A DNA stretch of 8,329 bases from Spirochaetaceae bacterium (GCA_031257075.1 JAIRPM010000119.1:1-8329), one strand, 5' to 3'; shown: positions 1-6,878, counted from the first letter of the stretch. The notes: generated from the sequence alone by a model not told the origin. Translations and numbers: made by a program.

Positions 1-95
1 ATATTGATTTTTTTGAACATACCTATAAAAAACTTCCAGAAAAACTATATTACAAATACAGCATTGACGGCTGGCTGGAAGATATTTTTCTGTAA
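1..95 (+). CDS. C-terminal fragment of an unidentified protein (5' partial)
   Basis: An open frame enters from the left edge (first full codon at position 3) and ends at the TAA at 93-95. It gives 30 residues, starting IDFFEHTYKKLPEKL and ending SIDGWLEDIFL. The composition (Tyr, Lys, Leu and Asp/Glu rich, one Trp, no rare-residue runs) reads like a normal soluble protein C-terminus. The other two forward frames give less protein-like sequence. The fragment is too short to assign a family. The following 159 bp carry no gene, so it is probably the last gene of its unit. Confidence 0.5.
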   Translation, partial: IDFFEHTYKKLPEKLYYKYSIDGWLEDIFL

Positions 96-254
96 TGATA
101 TTTATGATTCGGCTTGACGTGTTAAGTTTGACCATAAACGCCACACTATCGGCGCGTGGAAATCGCGGAAATGTTAATTTTTACGATATATTCTAAATAA
201 GATAAACTTCAATAAAATTCATTTTTTGGATTGCCTCAGCAATAAGCCCGGCTT
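96..254. other. AT-rich intergenic spacer, possible promoter region of the 159-residue orphan
   Basis: No gene is supported here. The second half (171-220) is strongly AT-rich and holds a -10-like TATATT at 187-192, but no acceptable -35 lies 16-18 bp upstream of it. TTGACG (114-119) and TTGACC (128-133) look like -35 hexamers but lack a matching -10. No inverted repeat with a T-run was found, so the upstream gene has no visible terminator. Confidence 0.3.
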
Positions 255-734
255 ATGCAAAAAAATCTATCTCCTTTTGAACAAGACATCCTCTACGCCA
301 TCATCGCGTTGCATGAAAACAAACCTGTATCCCGAAGTATACGGGACTGGTTTGCCGCTTTTGACGGTACGCTCGACAAGTACAAGCGTTTCGTACTTGT
401 TACGCCGTCCGCGAACAGCGTCAGGCTTTTTTACAACAAGGCAGCGCTGCATCAAAGAGATATGCCGCGTGAGCAATTCAAATCAATGTGCGCCGGCATC
501 AAAGAACGCCTGCTGCAAATATCAAATTTAATTATCAAACTGGCAGAAGAAACACTTATCATTCCCGAATACAAAAGCCCTCACTATATACAACCCACAC
601 ACGAACAATCACTTCCCTGGCGTGTTTACAACGAATTTTTCCCAAACGAAGCGCCGCCCATCCTCTACGTCAAATCCCTTAACCCAATCCCAACAAAAGA
701 ACTGTACAAACTGCTGGAAGCATCCGGCAAATAG
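255..734 (+). CDS. Hypothetical protein, 159 residues, unknown family
   Basis: I do not recognise this protein. It is predicted soluble, with no signal peptide or membrane segment, and appears mostly helical. An N-terminal helix (about residues 5-22, FEQDILYAIIALHENK) is followed by a short beta-like stretch (RFVLVTP, about 45-51), a long helical run (about 72-100), and a proline-rich C-terminal half ending in another helix (TKELYKLLEAS). The ATG is the first start after an in-frame TAA at 243-245, so no longer version is possible. The bases just upstream contain no Shine-Dalgarno, which weakens the case slightly. A 101-codon frame at 226-531 overlaps it, but its product is Ser/Cys/Arg-rich and unconvincing. 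The gene converges on the sigma-like gene, with a hairpin between them. Confidence 0.6.
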   Translation: MQKNLSPFEQDILYAIIALHENKPVSRSIRDWFAAFDGTLDKYKRFVLVTPSANSVRLFYNKAALHQRDMPREQFKSMCAGIKERLLQISNLIIKLAEETLIIPEYKSPHYIQPTHEQSLPWRVYNEFFPNEAPPILYVKSLNPIPTKELYKLLEASGK

Positions 735-761
735 CGCCTGTCCGCAAAGCAGCGGCTTTAT

Positions 762-800
762 GGGCAACGCTGATTAGAATCAATTTAATCAGCGTTGCCC
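762..800. terminator. Perfect 15-bp inverted repeat between convergent genes; candidate bidirectional terminator or REP-like palindrome
   Basis: The arms gggcaacgctgatta (762-776) and taatcagcgttgccc (786-800) are perfectly complementary around a 9-nt loop. The element lies 27 bp after the stop of the plus-strand orphan and 27 bp beyond the stop of the minus-strand sigma-like gene, where a shared terminator is expected. Neither flank has a proper T-run: the plus side continues tagggtttcc, and the minus side continues ATAAAGCC. Intrinsic termination would therefore be weak. A dispersed palindromic repeat is an equally good reading. Confidence 0.5.
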
Positions 801-827
801 TAGGGTTTCCTAAAACGCAAGGCTTCC

Positions 828-1736
828 CTAACCCGCGCGGGTTGTTGACTGCTGCTGTTCAATTTTTTTCATGCGTTTGTGCATGCTATTAATGCATGAA
901 TCGACGGTTCCCTTTGGAATTCCTAACAAATCGGCAATTTGTTGATTTGTTGCCGTTATTTTCATTTCGCGCAGGCGCCGGCGCATATTGCTCAAAACAG
1001 CGCGCGCCCGTTCGCGGCGTTTCCAGAGTTGGGAATATCTTAACTCTTCGCTGGCGTTTTTCAAGCGTGTTTCATAGGAAATATACCGGTAATACTGCGT
1101 CTGAATACGCTCAATCAGCCGGTGGACACGTTTTTCGCTGCCGGCGCGCATAGTACTTAATTTTTCTATCAGCGCGTAAATATAATCACTATGAATGCCG
1201 GTTGTTTTTGCAACGTTTTCTATATGTTCTTCTTTTACTGAATAGTAAGATTTCAACAATATAATAAGCGTTTGCCGTTTGTCCGCGTCATTCTTAATAT
1301 TGAAAACAGTCTTGCATGGCGACTGTTCTGTATATTCAACAGTTGATAGAATGTTCCCGCGTTCTTCCATCTCAGGCTTTTGTGCTTCCCAGCATGAAAT
1401 TTCTACAACTTGATGCCTGTTTATGCGGTTGTATTCCGTTTGCAGGGCATAATTGATAGTGGAAGCAATATATGCGTCAAATGAATGCCCGGTCATTCTA
1501 TACCGGTCTATCGCATTTGATAATCTAGGATAGAGCGCGCAAATAACATCCATACATTCTTCTTTATTTTTGAAATGTGAATGATAGTTGCCTAAATGAG
1601 TAAAAATGTAACTAAATACATTTTCCTCAAATGTATCCCTGCTGATTTCACCGCTGTAAAACTGCGCGTATAATTTATCAAGCGGCAATTTCACGGCATT
1701 GTCGAATTTCCTCCCAGCGTTCACTTTGTCTACCAT
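828..1736 (-). CDS. Divergent sigma-70-like regulator with C-terminal helix-turn-helix
   Basis: The product is a 302-residue basic, cytoplasmic protein. Residues about 62-106 (CMDVICALYPRL, then AIDRYRMTGHSFDAYI) resemble sigma-70 region 2: the run 'RLxxAIxRYxxTGxSFxAYI' is the usual pattern around the core-binding and -10 recognition helices. Residues about 262-292 (ATNQQIADLLGIPKGTV, then MHKRMKKI) form a helix-turn-helix like sigma region 4. The middle (about 125-250) is helical, rich in Arg/Lys, and unassigned. It probably binds RNA polymerase and/or promoter DNA; that role is inferred. The ATG at 1736 is chosen over an in-frame TTG at 1757 because AAGGAG sits six bases upstream of it. 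The stop overlaps a 14-bp palindrome (830-843). Base composition is more AT-rich than in the CHASE2 gene of the neighbouring operon. It could instead be a non-sigma HTH regulator. Confidence 0.7.
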   Translation of the reverse strand: MVDKVNAGRKFDNAVKLPLDKLYAQFYSGEISRDTFEENVFSYIFTHLGNYHSHFKNKEECMDVICALYPRLSNAIDRYRMTGHSFDAYIASTINYALQTEYNRINRHQVVEISCWEAQKPEMEERGNILSTVEYTEQSPCKTVFNIKNDADKRQTLIILLKSYYSVKEEHIENVAKTTGIHSDYIYALIEKLSTMRAGSEKRVHRLIERIQTQYYRYISYETRLKNASEELRYSQLWKRRERARAVLSNMRRRLREMKITATNQQIADLLGIPKGTVDSCINSMHKRMKKIEQQQSTTRAG

Positions 1737-1740
1737 TTTT

Positions 1741-1748
1741 CTCTCCTT
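1741..1748 (-). promoter_or_regulatory. Strong Shine-Dalgarno that fixes the start of the sigma-like gene
   Basis: Read on the minus strand the segment is AAGGAGAG, with the AAGGAG core followed six bases later by the ATG at 1736-1734. The alternative TTG start at 1757 lies upstream of this site and has no Shine-Dalgarno of its own, so the ATG is clearly preferred. Confidence 0.75.
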
Positions 1749-1792
1749 GATTTTCAAAAGTTATGCTCTTTTACAATAGAGCGGTAAAATTC

Positions 1793-1821
1793 AATATCAG
1801 AAAAACAGGAAAAAAATCCAA
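1793..1821 (-). promoter_or_regulatory. Candidate promoter for the sigma-like gene
   Basis: On the minus strand TTGGAT (1821-1816) and GATATT (1798-1793) are separated by exactly 17 bp. They match the sigma-70 consensus at 3 of 6 and 4 of 6 positions. Transcription would begin near 1786, leaving a leader of about 50 nt before the ATG at 1736. The match is weak and the region is AT-rich, so chance is a real possibility. Read-through from the upstream operon is the alternative source of transcription. Confidence 0.25.
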
Positions 1822-1866
1822 ATTTTTCCCTGTTTTTTATGACGAATGTCATAGAAAACAGGGAAA
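1801..1866 (-). terminator. Operon terminator with an alternative hairpin
   Basis: On the minus strand, 29 bp after the rlmK stop, positions 1866-1848 and 1843-1825 form a 19-bp stem with a 4-nt loop. It has a single internal A-C mismatch (1854/1837), which would be a G-U pair on the other strand. It is followed by a T-rich tract (aatttggattttttt, about 1824-1810), as expected for an intrinsic terminator of the five-gene operon. A further segment, 1801-1809, can pair with 1829-1837, the same bases used by the first stem, so two hairpins are mutually exclusive. Confidence 0.65.
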
Positions 1867-1894
1867 TACTGAGAGAACCGCGGCCGGTTAACGA

Positions 1895-2875
1895 TTACGG
1901 GCGGCTGCCGAGGGAGAGCAGCCCCCAGTGAGGGATTTTTCTTTTGATAAAATCCGCATCCCGGACTTTCCCGGTAATGCAGACGGCGCGGAACGGCGGC
2001 GTTACAAGCGAATCAATCGAAGCGCCTTTTGCCGAAAAAAACATAGAACCGCCTTCCGCAAGAAGCGCGGCGCAGCGGTTCAGCATATCCTGATAATCGC
2101 GTTTCAGGTAAAACACGCCGTCCATCTTTTTTGAATTTGAAAAAACCGGCGGGTCAAGGATAATAATGTCCCATTTTTGACCAAGTTGGCGGGCATCTTC
2201 AATAAACCGGCGGCAGTCGGCGCGCACAAGAATGTTGCCGTTTCTGTCTAATGGCGCGTTCCATGATACGCTTAATGTATTTAGCGCAAAATTTTCGGCT
2301 GCGGCACCAAGATACGTATTTGATATATCAACCGAACAAGTATGCGCCGCGCCGGCATGCGCCGCATACACGGAAAAAGTTCCGGTGTATGCAAAAAGAT
2401 TCAGCACGCGCCTGCCGCCGGCATTTTGCGCAGCTGTTTTCCGTACAAGCCGCGCATCCAAAAAAAGCCCGGTATCAAGATACTTGTTTAGATTGACGCG
2501 AAAAAGAAGTCCATTTTCACGGATAACAACAGAACGTTCCTGCGTATATGATTTTTCATACTGCGCGCCTTCGCCTTTTTTATGATGTTTGCGCGTGTGT
2601 ATTTTGCAATATATATTTTGAGGAGATATACTGGTGGTATCTGAAATAATTTGTATATATTCACAAGGAAATACATTGTCAGACTGTTCATACGGATAAT
2701 ACGCCGCGCATATCAGATCTTTGTATATATCAATACGGAGAGGCACTTCGGGAATATCGCGGTCATAAAGCCGCCATGCTTCCGTGTCGGCGCGGCGCGC
2801 CCATTTTGATAAATGTTTATACCGTTTTAGCAGGCGGCGGCGCAAAAGTCCGGCGCGGTAATCTATGCCGTTCAT
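1895..2875 (-). CDS. rlmK: Stand-alone RlmK-type 23S rRNA (guanine-N7) methyltransferase
   Basis: The 326-residue product matches the C-terminal (RlmK) half of E. coli RlmKL, which methylates N7 of G2069 in 23S rRNA using S-adenosylmethionine. In order: an N-terminal substrate domain with HLSKWARR and WRLYDRDIPEVPL (about 21-46); LNKYLDTGLFLD (129-140); SAM motif I VLNLFAYTGTFS (157-168); VDIS (182-185), which contacts the ribose; motif IV DPPVFSNSKKM (241-251), where DPP-F normally forms the catalytic pocket; and a conserved DFIKRKIPHWGLL end (308-320). The THUMP and RlmL portions are absent, so this is a single-activity enzyme. The ATG overlaps the rsfS stop by one base (TAATG). No good Shine-Dalgarno is seen, so translational re-initiation is likely. 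The related m5C enzyme RlmI is less likely, because the N-terminal WARR/RLYDxDIPE block is typical of RlmK. G2069 specificity is inferred. Confidence 0.85.
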   Translation of the reverse strand: MNGIDYRAGLLRRRLLKRYKHLSKWARRADTEAWRLYDRDIPEVPLRIDIYKDLICAAYYPYEQSDNVFPCEYIQIISDTTSISPQNIYCKIHTRKHHKKGEGAQYEKSYTQERSVVIRENGLLFRVNLNKYLDTGLFLDARLVRKTAAQNAGGRRVLNLFAYTGTFSVYAAHAGAAHTCSVDISNTYLGAAAENFALNTLSVSWNAPLDRNGNILVRADCRRFIEDARQLGQKWDIIILDPPVFSNSKKMDGVFYLKRDYQDMLNRCAALLAEGGSMFFSAKGASIDSLVTPPFRAVCITGKVRDADFIKRKIPHWGLLSLGSRP

Positions 2876-3285
2876 TACAGCAGGCGTTCCGCGCCGCTCC
2901 AGAGCCGTTCAAGTTCGTAAAATTCACGAGCAGCAGCAGACATAAGATGAATGACAATGCTCCCCATATCGGTCAAATCCCATACAAAGGTCTCTCCGCC
3001 GGCATCCGCTGTGTTAAGCCGGCTGTTTGTCCGCCGCGCGGCGAGGCCGTAAAGCGCCGCGAATTCTTTTATGTGCCGGTTCAGGCCGTTCAGATGCGCG
3101 GCGCTTGTTGCTGTGCCTATAACAAAAAAATCTGTCCACATAGACAAAGCGCGAAAATCAAGCACCGCGACATCTGCGGCCTTGTGTTCGCTGAGTAAAC
3201 CGGCCAATGCAAGCGCAAGCGTTTTGTCATCATTTGCCGCGGTTTCGTTTATATATCTGTTATCGTGACTGTGCATAACGTCCAT
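2875..3285 (-). CDS. rsfS: Ribosome silencing factor RsfS (Iojap/DUF143 family)
   Basis: RsfS binds ribosomal protein uL14 on the 50S subunit and blocks joining to 30S, lowering translation when nutrients are scarce. The 136-residue product carries the full family pattern: VLDFRALSMWTDFFVIGTATS (41-61) in two parts, VLDFRALSMW and TDFFVIGTATS, then WDLTDMGSIVIHLM (102-115) and REFYELERLW (120-129). It has about 20 extra N-terminal residues compared with the usual 105-120. The ATG at 3285 is chosen because AAGGA (3295-3291) lies five bases upstream; an internal ATG at 3276 has no such site. The gene overlaps the end of the LCP gene by 26 bp and the rlmK start by one base. In many bacteria rsfS sits beside rlmH. 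Here its coupled partner is another 23S rRNA methyltransferase. Identification is firm. Confidence 0.95.
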   Translation of the reverse strand: MDVMHSHDNRYINETAANDDKTLALALAGLLSEHKAADVAVLDFRALSMWTDFFVIGTATSAAHLNGLNRHIKEFAALYGLAARRTNSRLNTADAGGETFVWDLTDMGSIVIHLMSAAAREFYELERLWSGAERLL

Positions 3286-4468
3286 TAAAATCCTTTCCTA
3301 TAATAAGGGTAAAATCCGCTTTGTATACGGAATCTGTTAATTCCAGAATTTCATTTTCATCCTGAAATGAATTTTCTGTAATAATGTTAGCGCAGTTAAT
3401 TACGCTTGCAAATATCTCCGCTTCGTTGGGAATGCCGGAACGGTCGTGTACTTCGGTTTTTTCGTAGTCATGACGGTCGGCATTCCTTATTTCAATAACA
3501 TCATACCCGAATCCGCGGATAAGTTCAGCAGTCCGCGCCGCGAGTCCCGCTGTTGCCGTGCCGTTCAGTACTTCTACCGTAAAAATGCGCTCCGCCGCCC
3601 CCGCTCCGGAACGGGTAAGCGCTCCTAGTGTTTGGCGTACTATGTCTTTTATGAGCGTACCGTCAAAGTACGGGATAAGCAGCCGTTTGCCGGAAACATC
3701 ACGGTAATTCCCGCCAATTACCTGTATACTGATGCGGTTTGTGTCTATTTTTGCCCATTCGTCAAAAAGGATTGAACGGGTGCGGGTGTTCATATTTGTT
3801 TTTATAAAGCCGGAAAAAAGCGGGGCGGTGTATCTGTTTTTTAATATATTATTTTTTTCGCCAAGCCGTTTTACAAAGCCGGAAAAAAAACGCTCCTGGC
3901 GGAGGCGCTGAGTTTCCGTGTCATCTTGTTCGCTTGTATAAGTTAAATACAGCCGTGTTTTGCTGCCATCCAGCGTTGTGTATCCTGAATTAAAAAGGAC
4001 AGAATCGCTGCCGTTGTAAAGTTCTACAGGGGATGGTATAAAAATTGTTACTCCTTCTAGTAAATCAACAATATTTCCGAGATTATGCAATTCAAATATA
4101 ATTTCATAGTTAATGTCTAAATCAAGCAGGCGTTCAATTTCTTGTACATATTGATTTATAGTACGGGGATTATAAGAAGTATCAATGCGGTCTACGCGGT
4201 TGATTTTGCGCAGAAGTATACCCGTCTCGCCGGCGATATCAAATACCGCGCTCCGTTTTGTGGCTGGATAATAGAGCAGCACATACGTACACAAAGGTTT
4301 TTTTTCATACTCCAGTACAAACAGGGTATTGATAGGCCGGTCGGCGGCAATTTCATTTTCGAGACTGTCCGGGTTAAGGACATACAGCGCGGCGGCAACA
4401 CCGCCGGCAAAAATCACCAGTATTGCCGCCAGCAATATCAAACTAATATCAATATGCTTTTTTGCCAT
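3260..4468 (-). CDS. Membrane-anchored degenerate LCP (LytR-CpsA-Psr) protein with LytR_C domain
   Basis: The 402-residue product has a short cytoplasmic start (MAKKHID), one membrane helix (about 8-30), an LCP-like domain (about 45-215), and a C-terminal LytR_C domain (about 294-395: FTVEVLNGTATAGLAART, then FTLIIGKDF). LCP enzymes transfer undecaprenyl-phosphate-linked glycopolymers to the cell wall. The fold is suggested by IVDLLEGVTIFIP (132-144), matching the usual lvDalGGV-v-vP segment, and by LDG (166-168) followed by LRQERFFSGF (189-198). However, the phosphate-coordinating blocks are altered: the usual slPRD is FDIAGE, and the YvR-R segment is LYLTYTS. Wall-glycopolymer transferase activity is therefore doubtful, and a binding or scaffold role is more likely (inference). 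Start: AAGGA at 4480-4476 lies seven bases upstream of the ATG and overlaps the stop of the CHASE2 gene. Confidence 0.8.
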   Translation of the reverse strand: MAKKHIDISLILLAAILVIFAGGVAAALYVLNPDSLENEIAADRPINTLFVLEYEKKPLCTYVLLYYPATKRSAVFDIAGETGILLRKINRVDRIDTSYNPRTINQYVQEIERLLDLDINYEIIFELHNLGNIVDLLEGVTIFIPSPVELYNGSDSVLFNSGYTTLDGSKTRLYLTYTSEQDDTETQRLRQERFFSGFVKRLGEKNNILKNRYTAPLFSGFIKTNMNTRTRSILFDEWAKIDTNRISIQVIGGNYRDVSGKRLLIPYFDGTLIKDIVRQTLGALTRSGAGAAERIFTVEVLNGTATAGLAARTAELIRGFGYDVIEIRNADRHDYEKTEVHDRSGIPNEAEIFASVINCANIITENSFQDENEILELTDSVYKADFTLIIGKDFNGRYAQSR

Positions 4469-4478
4469 ATTTATTTCC

Positions 4479-6869
4479 TTATGTTACGGCGCTTTTCAAT
4501 TCAAAATAGAGTTCCGAACCATTTTCGTCCGTTTCTACTCTGCGCAGAAGGGCGTCTTCCAAATACTCTGAGGCTGATTTAGAAACCAGAACCTGCGTAT
4601 TGTAGTGTCCCGCCAACGATGCCAAAAGGCGCGCGCGCGCCGCCGCGGGGCCTATCGCCGTGTAACCGGATACCGCGCCGGCGCAAAAAACACATTCGCC
4701 GGCATCAAGGCCGATGCTCCATGGCGCCGTTTTTATTTTTGAAAAATCAATTTCCTGCAAAAAAAGCGCGGCGCGGCGTACCGGTTTTACCATTTCGCCT
4801 TTACCCCTTGCTGACTGCCGTTCCACAGGAGAACCAAACGCGAATAGCAGCGTACCGTTTTCTGCGCCCGCCAGTACCGCGCCCGCTTTGAAAAATAATG
4901 CCCGCGCTTCTCCGGTAAATTGAAAAAGTAATTTTGTTGAAGCATCGGCGCTTTCCTGACTTTCAATTATAGGATAATCAGGGAGGCGTACCGCGGCAAG
5001 CGCGGCGAAAGCATGCTGATTCTTTGATATGTCATGGCTAAGAAGCGTTTTGAAGTACGTTTTCGGAATCGATACATGGTAACTCTGCGCCGAACGCCGG
5101 CTCATATCAACCATAGAAGCGAGTGCCATAAACGCGGAAATAAAGGTTCCCGCCGCAATGGAGAGCGCCGGAACAAGCGGGTCAAACCACCAGCCCTTCC
5201 ATATAAAAACGCCTCCCGCTAGGGCTAAAGCAAACAATGAAAAAAAACCGCTCCACATAAACGATGAAAAGGCCGGCAATTTTGCTATGACTAAGACGGC
5301 GGTAAAAAGAGCGGGCGCTGTCCACAAACATATACGACTAAAATCAACAGGCCGGATAGATTGGCGCCGGCTGAGGGCACCGGCAAGTACTATACTCGTT
5401 TCCGCGTCGCTTAGACCGGTATTGCCGGTGTTTTGCGGTCCCATTACACAAAACGCGCCGTCTAATTTTTGTCCGAGTTCCGCGCGCGCGCGCAGCAGCG
5501 CCGTGTAAATATCGCGGGCAATGTACCATTTTTCCAATTCACGCTCACGCATTTCCCGCAGGCGGTTGTTTCCTGTTTCGTTTAAGTGTTCGTTTTCAAT
5601 GAGCGTATCGTAGGAATTCTTGATAGCGTTTTCCGTTTCTTCGCTAAAAAAAGAATCGCATGCGGCAAAGTAACCGGCGCGCGCGTCACGCCATGCCTCC
5701 CGCGCCGCCGCCTGAGTTTCCGCATCCGGCGCATAGAGAATTTCCCCGTAGAGCATGGCGTTTTTTTCATATAAAAAAGCAGGATGCCGGTCGGGCGCTA
5801 TTTTGCCGGATTGCGCTAAACTTACCGCGTCCACAAGAAGCCGGTGGAGCGTCCGGTTTGCTTCCGCATAATCAATAAAAATTTCAACCGGTGCCGAGTT
5901 AATGTTATGCAGGGCGGCGGGATGGTCAAAAAGGAGCGCCCCCGATTCATCGAGGTACAGCAGTGCGCCGGCGGCATCTTCGGAGAGGGGAGGAGAGGCA
6001 GCGGCATCCGCCGCTTCTGGTTCATCAGCCTGTTTGTTAAAAACAAGCGCTTTTCCCCGGTTTGTTTCGACAATGTGCGCCGCGCCGCCAAGTTTTTCCT
6101 GCATGGCAGCAAGCGCCACATGGGGGACGGTATCTGCCGAGACATCCTGCGGCGCATCCCGCATGGCAGAAATGGCAATCGGAGCTATGCGCCTGACCAT
6201 GCCGTCCCCGTCAGGAACGGCGCGGCTGAACCCTGATTCGCTGGTATGCCCGGAAAACTGGAGGCCTATGTCATTTGCGGCATAGAGCCTGCCGAATGCC
6301 GCGCGGGATTTTTCAAGGAGCGCGGCGGCTTCTTCGGGAGTGCGGATAATTGAATTCAGCAGGCGTTCTTTTCCCGCCGCGGTCAAACGAATCGTCTCTT
6401 CTATGAACTCTTCCGCTTTGCCGGGTTCTATCGAACCGATGCGTATGCCTTCGAATAAATTACGGATATTATCGGTAACGATGCCGAATTCACGGTCGAA
6501 ATCCGAAGATAATTCAGGTTCATCCGGCGTGTCCGTGCCGGATGAACCAAGCAGCGGTGTTTGGATAATGAGCGTATCCGCGTTGAATTCAATAAGGGCA
6601 TCGACAACGGCGCGGAAATGAGCGCCGTCAACGAATCCTTTGAATGCACCGCCCGGTCTTGCCGCGTTTTCTGTATCAATTAATAGAAAAAGGGAATTGC
6701 GCGCCGTATTCTCCGAGCGTTCCGAGCGCATCTTCATTAGAAAATCATAAAACCGCGCGGACAGATAGGGCTTGCTAAAAGTGAGCAGCGCGTACAGGAC
6801 GGCAAAACCCGTAATACATGAAAGAATGATACGTACAAAAACTGTCCGCGCTGTCAGATAAGGCGCCAT
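4479..6869 (-). CDS. CHASE2-domain membrane protein with a degenerate class III cyclase domain
   Basis: The 796-residue product has the classic CHASE2 layout: one N-terminal membrane helix (about 11-31), a large extracytoplasmic sensor (about 35-505), three closely spaced membrane helices (about 514-532, 538-557, 565-586), and a cytoplasmic C-terminal domain (about 618-792). CHASE2 signatures include FRAVVDALIEFNADTLII (85-102), FSRAVPDGDGMVRR (214-227), and LDGAFCVMGPQNTG (469-482). The cytoplasmic part resembles adenylate/guanylate cyclases: NGTLLFAFGSP (671-681) for the GDxxLAxFGxP strand, WSIGLDAGECVFCAG (717-731), and YTAIGPAAARARLL (736-749) for the iGdaVNlAaRL helix. The two metal-binding Asp and the catalytic Asn do not appear at the expected positions, so it is probably an inactive cyclase-like receptor (inference). 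The sensor has long helical, Glu/Ala-rich insertions. It follows the upstream gene by 9 bp; an AAGGAT lies 11 bases before the ATG, a little far. Confidence 0.8.
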   Translation of the reverse strand: MAPYLTARTVFVRIILSCITGFAVLYALLTFSKPYLSARFYDFLMKMRSERSENTARNSLFLLIDTENAARPGGAFKGFVDGAHFRAVVDALIEFNADTLIIQTPLLGSSGTDTPDEPELSSDFDREFGIVTDNIRNLFEGIRIGSIEPGKAEEFIEETIRLTAAGKERLLNSIIRTPEEAAALLEKSRAAFGRLYAANDIGLQFSGHTSESGFSRAVPDGDGMVRRIAPIAISAMRDAPQDVSADTVPHVALAAMQEKLGGAAHIVETNRGKALVFNKQADEPEAADAAASPPLSEDAAGALLYLDESGALLFDHPAALHNINSAPVEIFIDYAEANRTLHRLLVDAVSLAQSGKIAPDRHPAFLYEKNAMLYGEILYAPDAETQAAAREAWRDARAGYFAACDSFFSEETENAIKNSYDTLIENEHLNETGNNRLREMRERELEKWYIARDIYTALLRARAELGQKLDGAFCVMGPQNTGNTGLSDAETSIVLAGALSRRQSIRPVDFSRICLWTAPALFTAVLVIAKLPAFSSFMWSGFFSLFALALAGGVFIWKGWWFDPLVPALSIAAGTFISAFMALASMVDMSRRSAQSYHVSIPKTYFKTLLSHDISKNQHAFAALAAVRLPDYPIIESQESADASTKLLFQFTGEARALFFKAGAVLAGAENGTLLFAFGSPVERQSARGKGEMVKPVRRAALFLQEIDFSKIKTAPWSIGLDAGECVFCAGAVSGYTAIGPAAARARLLASLAGHYNTQVLVSKSASEYLEDALLRRVETDENGSELYFELKSAVT

Positions 6870-6878
6870 AAAAAAGGG

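Noticed and set aside
226..531. Plus-strand 101-codon frame overlapping the 159-residue orphan
   Set aside because: The product is Ser/Thr/Cys/Arg-rich with no secondary-structure pattern, and it overlaps a longer, more protein-like frame.
830..843. Palindrome aacccgcgcgggtt at the end of the sigma-like gene
   Set aside because: It lies within the last codons and stop, is short, and has no T-run, so a chance palindrome is more likely than a terminator or operator.
1737..1757. Upstream TTG start for the sigma-like gene
   Set aside because: The strong AAGGAG lies between the TTG and the ATG at 1736, so it can only serve the ATG.
4629..4640. Alternating GC tract (also at 5481-5493), possible Z-DNA
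   Set aside because: Both tracts encode Ala/Arg codons inside the CHASE2 gene and fit its GC-rich codon use. Nothing suggests a separate function.
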